Positions 32,350 to 40,196 of a stretch of DNA of 64,000 nt are shown here, piece by piece; positions within the stretch are counted from its first letter, which is position 1, and every line of letters begins with the position of its first letter. This stretch comes from Skermanella aerolata KACC 11604. Lineage in GTDB: Bacteria > Pseudomonadota > Alphaproteobacteria > Azospirillales > Azospirillaceae. Location: NCBI RefSeq assembly GCF_000936425.1, contig NZ_AVFK01000001.1, positions 434,001-498,000 of the forward strand, written 5' to 3'. A model generated the notes under the pieces. It was not told where the DNA came from. It ran no database searches and saw only the letters and a program-made list of their open reading frames with translations. A program made the translations under genes and the position numbers.

Positions 32350-33807
32350 ATGATCTCATCGAAACACCTCGCGGCAGGTATCCTATCCTCGACCGCGTCG
32401 GCGTGGCTTCGTCAATTCGCAACACTGGTCCTGTACACCATAGCCGCAAGACTGCTCGAACCTGAGCAAATCGGCGTCTTCGCTCTTGCCAGTACCGTCC
32501 TGCTGCTGTTCGAATATGGTGTCTTCGATTCCATCTCTGAGACGATGGTCCAACGCGCCGATCTCGAAGGCGGGCATGTCGGCGCCGCTCTCGTCATGGG
32601 ACTGTGCGCGGCACTCTGCGTTGTAGGCTCCGCTACGCTCCTCGCTGGAACCATCGCCCGGACCTTCGATTTTCCCGATGTGCAGAAAGTGCTGCCCTGG
32701 ATGGCCGGCGGGGTGGCGCTGATCTGCATCTCCGCGGTTCATAGCGGTATCCTGCGCCGCCAGGCTCGGTTCCACCTGATCTCGATGATCTCCGCCATTG
32801 CCGGCGTAATCGCGTGCGGTACCGGCGTGGCGCTGATGTTCATGGGGGCGGGCGTGTGGTCACTGGTAGCCTACTTCATGGTCGAGAAGCTTGTCTTGGC
32901 AGGCGGAACGATCGCAGCGGCCTTGAGTCACCCAGCCTCGCGCTTCGCCGGACGCCACGTCAGGGAAATTTCCTCTTACGCCTCGGCGATCGCCGGCCAG
33001 CGGGCTGCTTTCTTTCTGCGCAACCAAATCGACCGGTTCCTGATAGCCGGCCTGTGGGGACCCGAAGTGCTGGGCGCCTATCAACTCGCGGGCCGGGTCT
33101 TCGAATCCCTGCTGGCCGTTCTGCTTGCTCCAGCTTCCAAGATGTTCTTCGTCAGCTACGCCCGTCTACAAGGTACCGGCACGAAGCTGCGCTCCACTTT
33201 CCTGAATAGCCTGGAAGCCGTCACCTTCGTGATCTTTCCGGCATGCTTGGGTCTGTCCGCCGTCGGCCCGGAGGTGATCCGCATCCTGTTCGGAGAAGGC
33301 TGGGAGACGAGCCAGCTGATCCTGCAGCTGGTGGCGCTTGGCGGAGCCCCCTTGGTGGTGAACGTGATGTCCGGAGCACTGATTTCGGCGGCCGGCTTCG
33401 CTCGGACATTCCTGCTGGTCGAGGTTTCGTCGGCAATCCTCGGGGCCGTCATGCTCGCAAGCATGTCGCATTTCGGCATCGTGGGCGTGGCCGCGGCCAT
33501 CATCGTCCGTGAATCCGTAGCCGTCATGATCTACAGCAGCGTGATCAGATCGTCGTTCTCAATCGACAGGAGAGCCTATTTCGGTACTTTCGGGTATCCG
33601 CTGGCGATGTCCATGGCGATGCTGGCCTGTGCCGAGATCGCTCGGAAGGCTTTGGAAAACAACCTTTCCACTCCAGCAATGCTCGTCTTCCTCGTTGTCT
33701 TCGGTGCCGTTTTCTATATTACTGCCATGGCCGTAGTCAGGATGCCGCTGCTCGAGCGCGCGATGGCGCTCGTAAGGGGTGGACTATCGAAGTCGACTGA
33801 TCCCTGA
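32350..33807 (+). CDS. Wzx-type polysaccharide flippase
   Basis: A 485-residue polytopic inner-membrane protein of the MOP/oligosaccharide flippase family, with about 12-14 hydrophobic segments. The family-typical N-terminal pattern is ASAWLRQFATLVLYTIAARLL followed by EQIGVFALASTV, with SYARLQ in the middle. It should move undecaprenyl-PP-linked repeat units across the membrane for polymerisation by the O-antigen-ligase-type protein at 37939. It is transcribed toward the glycosyltransferase genes, separated from them by 380 nt. Confidence 0.88.
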   Translation: MISSKHLAAGILSSTASAWLRQFATLVLYTIAARLLEPEQIGVFALASTVLLLFEYGVFDSISETMVQRADLEGGHVGAALVMGLCAALCVVGSATLLAGTIARTFDFPDVQKVLPWMAGGVALICISAVHSGILRRQARFHLISMISAIAGVIACGTGVALMFMGAGVWSLVAYFMVEKLVLAGGTIAAALSHPASRFAGRHVREISSYASAIAGQRAAFFLRNQIDRFLIAGLWGPEVLGAYQLAGRVFESLLAVLLAPASKMFFVSYARLQGTGTKLRSTFLNSLEAVTFVIFPACLGLSAVGPEVIRILFGEGWETSQLILQLVALGGAPLVVNVMSGALISAAGFARTFLLVEVSSAILGAVMLASMSHFGIVGVAAAIIVRESVAVMIYSSVIRSSFSIDRRAYFGTFGYPLAMSMAMLACAEIARKALENNLSTPAMLVFLVVFGAVFYITAMAVVRMPLLERAMALVRGGLSKSTDP

Positions 33808-34188
33808 CACAGCCGACTCCCTTACCGACACCGGAATCCGCACTCTGCGGGCGCCGGCTTTGAGGGTTGGAATAAGTCTTCTGGAATGTCGGCGAAATCG
33901 AACAGGGAATTTGCTGCCCGCAGTATGCTGCTTAAGCACAGGTGGCATGTCCACCGACATTCTCCTGATAATCTGATCTAACACCAACCATCGATGATCG
34001 ATCTCCAATAGAACTGTTCGGTATCTGATATTTATTGAAGTTCATGTTAAGTGGTTTCGGTATAATGGAAAAACTCTGTTTTCCTGATCAAGGCTGTGTA
34101 GAATTTTTGGCCAGGAGAAGCGAGTCTGTACATTTAGATTATATCGGCCGTTTCATCGGCTGGTTTTTACTAGCTTGAGAGCGCTTCA
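33808..34188. other. AT-richer intergenic region
   Basis: About 380 nt without a supported gene, with AT-rich stretches near 34015-34070. Probably a promoter region for the 34189 gene. No distinct repeat or RNA seen. Confidence 0.55.
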
Positions 34189-35844
34189 ATGTTCGAAACT
34201 GAAGGTGTCTCCGGGCACGGGATAGTGGCTGCTGAAGCGGTTCGGACCGGGCATCATGACGACTCCCAGGAGCGGGTTCTTCATCTGGCGATTCTGTGCG
34301 ACCGGGAGACGATCGCCAGCTGGCAGGAGCAAAGCCTTGACCGGTTGATCGGATCGGGGTGCCGGATAACGCTCCTGCGCTTTCCCAATGCGTGGGAGCC
34401 GGAAGAGGACAGGACTTTTTCCGGAAGCTTGATCCGCCGATTGAAGAACCGGGCTTCGACGCTTCGGCAGAGGGCCTTTCCCCCGATGCTTCGCCGTAAC
34501 ACCGTCGATCTGACCGACGCAACGGAGCTCGATAAGGCTGCTATCGACATCATGCTCGACTTCCGGAGCAGGATGACACCGCTGAAACTCGATCGACTGC
34601 CCCGGTATGGCATCTGGACGATGACAATCGATCATGCAGCAGGCGATGCCGCCTTGCTCGCCGTGCTCGACGGTTTCGCAACAGGAAGAAGGGTGTTCGA
34701 GGTCGCCTTGGTTTCGACAGCCGATGCGGTATCCGATCCCAGGGTGCTGCGCAAGGGGACGATCGGGTCCGAGGAAACCTTGGAAAGGACCTTGAACGAC
34801 ATCTACGACGCCGTTTCCGGATGGCCATTCCTGGCATTGCGGCTGATCCAGCAGGGCCAAGGACCGATCGAAACCGATCGGGCACCGGCGCTTCTCCGTG
34901 CCAACAAGCCGGCGGCAGGGATTCTATCGGGGATGTTGCGGTCGGAGCTTCGCCGGGCGACCAACTTGATGAAGCGCTGGTTCCTATTCGAAACATGGAA
35001 TATCGGCATCTGCGACGTTCCGATCGAAGCTTTCCTCGATCCCGCCGTCGATCCTGATCCGGTGTGGCTCAAGCCGCCGCGCAAGTATTCGTACTATGCC
35101 GATCCCTTTCCGGTTCCCGATCGTGATGGTGAACTGCTTTGCGAATTTCTGGACGCGACGACGGACTACAAGGGCAGGATCGTCAGGATAGGCTGGGATG
35201 GTTCGGGGAACGACCCCAAAGTATCGGATGCGATCGACAGGGCTTACCATCTCTCCTATCCTTACCAGTTTACCGACGGCGGACAGACATTCTGCCTACC
35301 GGAAGCCTACCAGAGCGGGCGCCTGGATCTTCTGACGGCGGATGCCGAGGGGGGAGCGTTGCACGAGGTGGCGACTCTTCTGGAAGTTCCCGCGGTCGAC
35401 CCCGTCATCCTCCGGCACGCGGATCGCTGGTGGCTGTTCTGCACCCTGATCGAGCATCAGAACTCCGACCTTCATATCTGGTACGCAACCAGCTTGACGG
35501 GACCATGGACGCCCCATGCCAACAACCCGGTCAAGACCGACGTTGCTTCAGCTCGGCCGGGTGGCACGCCTTTCGTTTCGGGTGGGCGCCTTTACCGGCC
35601 GGCGCAGGACTGTTCAATGACCTACGGCGGCGCCCTCAGCCTCATGGAAATCATCCAACTCGATGAAAAACACTTCTCCGAACGGTTGGTCCGCCGGATA
35701 GTACCGCCGAAGGGACCTTACCGGGATGGGACCCATACGCTGTCAGCCTGCGGTGCCCGGACGCTGATCGATGCCAAGCGATACCACTTTGCCGGGACGC
35801 TATTCCTGAGAAAAGTGGTCGCCAGGGTACGCGGGATCCGCTGA
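34189..35844 (+). CDS. Glucosamine inositolphosphorylceramide transferase 1-like (GINT1 N-terminal domain) protein
   Basis: A 551-residue protein. The N-terminal part (about 25-215) resembles a formyltransferase-like or regulatory fold found in such bacterial proteins (LAILCDRETIASWQEQSL). The C-terminal part (about 270-545) matches the five-bladed, GH43-like domain named after plant GINT1: FETWNIGICDVPIEAFL, YYADPFPVP, WWLFCTLIEHQNSDLHIWYA in parts, and RPAQDCSMTYGGAL. In plants that domain accompanies a glycosyltransferase; here the transferase part is absent. Bacterial copies sit in polysaccharide loci, with role unknown. It is followed 68 nt later by a GT4 gene. Confidence 0.7.
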   Translation: MFETEGVSGHGIVAAEAVRTGHHDDSQERVLHLAILCDRETIASWQEQSLDRLIGSGCRITLLRFPNAWEPEEDRTFSGSLIRRLKNRASTLRQRAFPPMLRRNTVDLTDATELDKAAIDIMLDFRSRMTPLKLDRLPRYGIWTMTIDHAAGDAALLAVLDGFATGRRVFEVALVSTADAVSDPRVLRKGTIGSEETLERTLNDIYDAVSGWPFLALRLIQQGQGPIETDRAPALLRANKPAAGILSGMLRSELRRATNLMKRWFLFETWNIGICDVPIEAFLDPAVDPDPVWLKPPRKYSYYADPFPVPDRDGELLCEFLDATTDYKGRIVRIGWDGSGNDPKVSDAIDRAYHLSYPYQFTDGGQTFCLPEAYQSGRLDLLTADAEGGALHEVATLLEVPAVDPVILRHADRWWLFCTLIEHQNSDLHIWYATSLTGPWTPHANNPVKTDVASARPGGTPFVSGGRLYRPAQDCSMTYGGALSLMEIIQLDEKHFSERLVRRIVPPKGPYRDGTHTLSACGARTLIDAKRYHFAGTLFLRKVVARVRGIR

Positions 35845-35912
35845 TCCGCATAATCCTTCCTTGATCGAAGACAAAACAACCTTAAGTTGAAAACAAGCAG
35901 GAGAGACTTGCC

Positions 35913-37052
35913 GTGTCTGCGACACTTGAGTATGCGTCATCTCTGCGGATGCCGACCAAGCGCCGCGTGCTCATGGTCATCACATCGGGAATTATAGGAG
36001 GTGGTCAGCAGCACGTCGTCGATATTTGCACGCAGCTGCGTCACGATCACGAAATTCTCGTAGCCTGCGGCGAGGGTGACTACCTCGCGGATGCACTCAA
36101 CCTTCTGGGCATAGAGCGGCAGGTCGTTCCCGATTTCGTGCGCCCGATCGACCCGAAACGCGATTGGCGAGCCTTGAAGACATTGCTCGCCGTAATCCGC
36201 AGGTTTAGGCCCGATGTCATTCACGCTCATACCTCCAAGGCCGGTGCGCTGGTCCGGCTTATTCGGCCGCTTCTCGGACTCGGCGTCCGGATCATCTATA
36301 CACCGCATAACTGGGCTTTCAACAATCCGAACAATGCCGGCAACGCGCGGATGAACCTCTGGATTGAGCGAGGTCTTTCCGCGTTAACATATGCCACCGT
36401 TCTTGTTTCGGAGTCGGAAATGAAGCTGGCGCTCCGGAACGGTGTCGGAAAGCCGTCGCGGATGCACGTGATCTACTCCGGCCGCAAAATCCCTGAGCAA
36501 CTGACAGCCAAGGAGCGTGCACCCAGGGACGTATTTCGCCTGACCTGGGTCGGACGCTTGGAAGGACACAAGGACCCCGACACCGTAATCGCTGCAGTGC
36601 GCCTGCTCCCTCCCGATCTTATGAAGCGCTTCGAATTGGTCGTCGTCGGTGGCGGCAGCGAGGCGGCGCGGATCGGACAGATAGCAGCGGATCTGCCAGT
36701 AAGGATGGTCGGCGCGCAAGACAACAGAACGGCGCTCGCTTGGATGGCGAGTGGCGACGCCTTCGTTCTGTCGAGCCGCTACGAACCCTTCGGACTGGTC
36801 GTGCTCGAAGCGATGGGCCTGGGCATTCCGGTCGTCGCCAGCGCCGAAGGTGGACCGAGCGAGATCATCAAGGACGGAGAGAACGGCCTGCTCTTTCCAC
36901 AGGGCGATGCGCGGGCTCTTCGCGATGCCATCCTGCAGCTCATGTCCGACTCCGAACTGCTGGATCGCTTGAAGATCAACGGCCTTCGACGCTTCCAAGA
37001 TTTTCCGACCGAACGGATGGGAGAGTGCCTGAGAAAGCTCTATGCAGCGTGA
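35913..37052 (+). CDS. Glycosyltransferase family 4
   Basis: A 379-residue GT-B retaining glycosyltransferase. The N-terminal Gly-rich loop is TSGIIGGGQQHVVD (about 25-38). The C-terminal donor-binding domain has the GT4 signature E-x7-E in EPFGLVVLEAMGLGIPVV, followed by GGPSEI. HTSKAGALVRL and IYTPHNWAF are typical of WcaC/EpsD-like enzymes. It would transfer a sugar from an NDP donor to the growing repeat unit on the cytoplasmic side. The GTG start at 35913 is supported by AGGAGA 7 nt upstream. Confidence 0.9.
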   Translation: MSATLEYASSLRMPTKRRVLMVITSGIIGGGQQHVVDICTQLRHDHEILVACGEGDYLADALNLLGIERQVVPDFVRPIDPKRDWRALKTLLAVIRRFRPDVIHAHTSKAGALVRLIRPLLGLGVRIIYTPHNWAFNNPNNAGNARMNLWIERGLSALTYATVLVSESEMKLALRNGVGKPSRMHVIYSGRKIPEQLTAKERAPRDVFRLTWVGRLEGHKDPDTVIAAVRLLPPDLMKRFELVVVGGGSEAARIGQIAADLPVRMVGAQDNRTALAWMASGDAFVLSSRYEPFGLVVLEAMGLGIPVVASAEGGPSEIIKDGENGLLFPQGDARALRDAILQLMSDSELLDRLKINGLRRFQDFPTERMGECLRKLYAA

Positions 37053-37212
37053 CGGCCGGGTTCCGTTTGCCATGTCATATTTTCTTCCATGGAGCATGTA
37101 CGGAAGAGACAGTCATGTATAGCCATCCGATAGCCAATGGCATCGTCGCCATACCCAAATGGCTGGGTTACAATGAAAAGAGTCGAACGAGCTCTATTGT
37201 TTCAAAACATGC

Positions 37213-37968
37213 GTGATGCCGATGGCGTCAGACGCTTCGAGAATGGAACTTGCCATGGGAAATGCTGAAAAAATTCCGCGAGTTCTTCATTACTGCTGGT
37301 TCGGGCGATCTCCGATGACCGAGCTTGGACAGAGATGTTTACAGACGTGGCAGGATGTAATGCCTGACTATTCTATAGTCCGGTGGGATGAAGAAAAGAT
37401 ACATTCCACCAGTCTCTATGTGAAAGCCGCCTATCAGCAGAAAAGATACGCGTTCGTCGCAGACTATATGCGGCTTTGGGCTCTGCATAACGAAGGTGGA
37501 ATCTACATGGATACCGATGTCGAAGTGATTAGGCCCTTCGACGATCTACTGGTGAAGCCTTTCTTCCTTGGGCGTGAATCGCCGACCAGCGTCGGTGTTG
37601 GCATCATCGGGGCGACGAAGGGGCATCCCTTCCTCAAGCTTGTTCTGGATAAGCTGGATGGCGAAGCGAACACCGGCAGGATAACCTTCCAACCGCTGCC
37701 GGAACTCGTCTATACCCTGCTTCAAACACAAGAGGCCAAGGACATAACCATTTTACCTGAAGAGTGCTGCTATCCCTACAACCCTTACAGCAGCGAGGTC
37801 ATCCGGCGGAAACCGCTGTTGTCCAACATGTCGGAAAAGACCTACTGCGTCCACCACTGGGAAGGGAGCTGGCTCGGCGACATGTCGTTGAAGATCATGC
37901 TCAAGCTCCGTTTCCGGTACGCCATCAACAAGGCGAAATCAAGGATCGGGGCGCTGTCTTTTCGCTGA
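37213..37968 (+). CDS. Glycosyltransferase, GT32/capsule type
   Basis: A protein of about 251 residues of the GT32 (DXD sugar-binding) family: IPRVLHYCWFG, YAFVADYMRLWALHNEGGIY and the metal-binding DTD at 100-102 (YMDTDVEVIRPF). It probably adds a hexose to the repeat unit. The start is uncertain between GTG 37213, ATG 37216 and later ATGs at 37243 or 37255. The last 30 nt overlap the end of the convergent polymerase gene. Confidence 0.85.
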   Translation: MMPMASDASRMELAMGNAEKIPRVLHYCWFGRSPMTELGQRCLQTWQDVMPDYSIVRWDEEKIHSTSLYVKAAYQQKRYAFVADYMRLWALHNEGGIYMDTDVEVIRPFDDLLVKPFFLGRESPTSVGVGIIGATKGHPFLKLVLDKLDGEANTGRITFQPLPELVYTLLQTQEAKDITILPEECCYPYNPYSSEVIRRKPLLSNMSEKTYCVHHWEGSWLGDMSLKIMLKLRFRYAINKAKSRIGALSFR

Positions 37969-39402
37969 AGGCTGCGGACGGGCGCCGGGGGGCCGCAGAT
38001 TTCGGTCCCCGGCGAAGCCGAGCGCCAGACCGGCCGCGATCCACCCTCCGAAGAAGCGGAAACTGTCGATGCTTGCTCCCAGGATCAGCAGCCCGAATAG
38101 GGTCATTGCCGTCGCGAGATGAAGCGGCGCCGTGTCGGGACCGGACCTCAGCGTATTGCTGCATGATCTCGCGAAAAGCGAGAAAATGAACACCAGCCAG
38201 ATCAGGTAGCCAAATAAACCGGTCTCCGCCAGCAAGCGCGCGTGGATGGAATAGATCGGCGGCCACGGCGTCGTCTCGTCGTCCAGGATATATGCCCGGA
38301 CTTCGTAACTCCTGAAATCGTCTGCTTGAAGATGGTGGCGATACAGGAATCCGAACTGCCCCAGCCCAACCCCCAGCAGCGGCTGGTCGGTGAACATCGA
38401 AAAGGCACTCTTGATCGCTGCGGTCCGCGTCACGTTGGAGACATTCTCCTCCTGATCCAGGTCGGCATCCTGCCCCACCGCCATCTCGGTGATCGCATCG
38501 GCCATTTTCCGGTAAGCCGTAGGCTCCGCTGCAAGAAGGAAGGCGCCGATGACGGCCCCCGTCAGCGCCAGGACGAGGAGGTCGACGCGGTGACGGGCGT
38601 AGTACCAGCCCAGCAATAGGGCTTGAAAGCCGAAGACGAGCAGCGCCGTCCTCGATTGGGCAAGAATTACCAGGATCGCAACCAGCCCCGTATAGGCCAC
38701 CGTCTCCAGTCTTCGGCCCTTGAGACTTACCGCACCGAATGGAAAGAAGAAGGTCAGCATGACCCCGGCCCAGGAAACCTCGAAAGCCGTCATCCTGAGC
38801 CGGGTAACATATACCGTCGATGTCTCGCCGGCGGAGTGGATTACCGACGAGAGCACTTCGTGCATTGGCGTCAGTACCGGCACGTTCACCCAGGAGGCAC
38901 ATTCAAGAACCCCGACGGCGGCCATGATGAGAAGCGCGGCCTTGGCGCCCCTGACGATATGGACCGTCATGCCGCGCCGGCCGAGGTTGTAGGCCAATAC
39001 CGTGATGACGATACCAAGTGCGAAGGTCATGCCCTGCGTGACCACACGCTCCATGCCGGTGCGGCCCTTGAACTGGTATGTCGCGATGTCATCGTAATTG
39101 ACCACGATGCCGGCGAGAACGACCGCCGTGAAGGCCGCCGTGAACCACAGGAGCATCGTCGGCACTTCGATGTCGCCGGACGACCGCAGCAGGAAGAGCG
39201 TCAATATGGGAAGCGCGTAGATGAAGGCATCCTGGGAGATCTCGCCGATCGGAAGCAAGGCTGGCAAATCGTTGAAGGCCAGCGACACGATAGAAATGAC
39301 GACTATCCACGGCAGCGCACGGTCGGCATCTCCAACGCGCGCGATCCCGTTCATCCCACGGCCAGCCGGTGGCCCGGCCTGCTTGGAGTGCGCTATTGCC
39401 AT
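37939..39402 (-). CDS. O-antigen ligase / Wzy-type polymerase
   Basis: A 487-residue polytopic membrane protein with about 10-12 helices and the Wzy_C/O-antigen ligase pattern: SRTALLVFGFQALLLG, then a large periplasmic loop containing QPLLGVGLGQFGFLY and IHARLLAETGLFGYLIW. Such enzymes polymerise lipid-linked repeat units or ligate them to an acceptor. With Wzx and Wzc in the same locus, polymerase is more likely. The N-terminus overlaps the preceding glycosyltransferase by 10 nt (same strand). The 3' end overlaps the convergent GT32 gene by 30 nt. Confidence 0.85.
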   Translation of the reverse strand: MAIAHSKQAGPPAGRGMNGIARVGDADRALPWIVVISIVSLAFNDLPALLPIGEISQDAFIYALPILTLFLLRSSGDIEVPTMLLWFTAAFTAVVLAGIVVNYDDIATYQFKGRTGMERVVTQGMTFALGIVITVLAYNLGRRGMTVHIVRGAKAALLIMAAVGVLECASWVNVPVLTPMHEVLSSVIHSAGETSTVYVTRLRMTAFEVSWAGVMLTFFFPFGAVSLKGRRLETVAYTGLVAILVILAQSRTALLVFGFQALLLGWYYARHRVDLLVLALTGAVIGAFLLAAEPTAYRKMADAITEMAVGQDADLDQEENVSNVTRTAAIKSAFSMFTDQPLLGVGLGQFGFLYRHHLQADDFRSYEVRAYILDDETTPWPPIYSIHARLLAETGLFGYLIWLVFIFSLFARSCSNTLRSGPDTAPLHLATAMTLFGLLILGASIDSFRFFGGWIAAGLALGFAGDRNLRPPGARPQPSAKRQRPDP

Positions 39403-40190
39403 AGACGGCGCTTGACGGCGATAAGAAGACCGAAGGGAATGCCCATGAACAGGATGGTCCTTGCCACTCCGAGATAGGCATGAGGATCGGCCCAGGAAAA
39501 ATAGTCTCGCTGTATGCGCAGCCGGGAGACCAGGTTCCTTCGACGTTTGGCGATCGTCGTTCCCGCATTGCTGACGATGTATTCGGTCAGGACGGCTGGG
39601 ATGTTCGCCAGCCGGTACTTATGTCCAAGCCGGACGAACAGATCATAATCCTCGGCGGTTTTGTACCTGTCGGAATAGAGCCCGATTTCGCGGATGGCGT
39701 CGGCGCGGATCATCACGGTCGGATGCAGCATGGCCGGAACGTAACGCTGTTTCCTCAGAATTTCTTTGTGTCCGGTAGGAAATCGAAGGGTGAACAGATG
39801 CTTGCCGCCGTCATCGACGCATTTGGCCCAGGTGCCGACCGCGCCGACATCGGCGTTCCGGTCCAAAAATTCGGCTTGGCGGGCGATGCGGCCTTCCATC
39901 GGGGTATCGTCGGCGTCCAGGCGTGCGATATAGCGGTACTCGCGGCTCAGCAGGCGCTGAAGGCCGGCGTTGAGCGCGTGCTCGATGCCTCGGTTGCTGT
40001 CCAGTCTCAACAGCGTAACCTGGTGTATGCCGGCCTGCCCAGGGCATTGGATCGGCTTTGGGCTCCCGTCGTCGACGACGACTACATCATAGGGGAAGGG
40101 ATCGCGCGCGATCGCCTCCAGCGTCTTCGAGATACCGCCCTGATCCCGGAAGACCGGTATCAAGGCGCAGACGGTCGGAAGGTCGTCCAT
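39393..40190 (-). CDS. Glycosyltransferase family 2
   Basis: A 265-residue GT-A inverting glycosyltransferase. Features are VVVDDGSPKP (nucleotide-sugar binding), the DXD-like ARLDADDTP near residue 93, and a C-terminal YKTAEDYDLFVRLG with the catalytic-base region ED. The C-terminus has a hydrophobic segment that may associate with the membrane. It lies between wzc-like (6 nt upstream) and polymerase (10-nt overlap), so clearly operonic. Confidence 0.9.
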   Translation of the reverse strand: MDDLPTVCALIPVFRDQGGISKTLEAIARDPFPYDVVVVDDGSPKPIQCPGQAGIHQVTLLRLDSNRGIEHALNAGLQRLLSREYRYIARLDADDTPMEGRIARQAEFLDRNADVGAVGTWAKCVDDGGKHLFTLRFPTGHKEILRKQRYVPAMLHPTVMIRADAIREIGLYSDRYKTAEDYDLFVRLGHKYRLANIPAVLTEYIVSNAGTTIAKRRRNLVSRLRIQRDYFSWADPHAYLGVARTILFMGIPFGLLIAVKRRLWQ

Positions 40191-40196
40191 GGCTGC

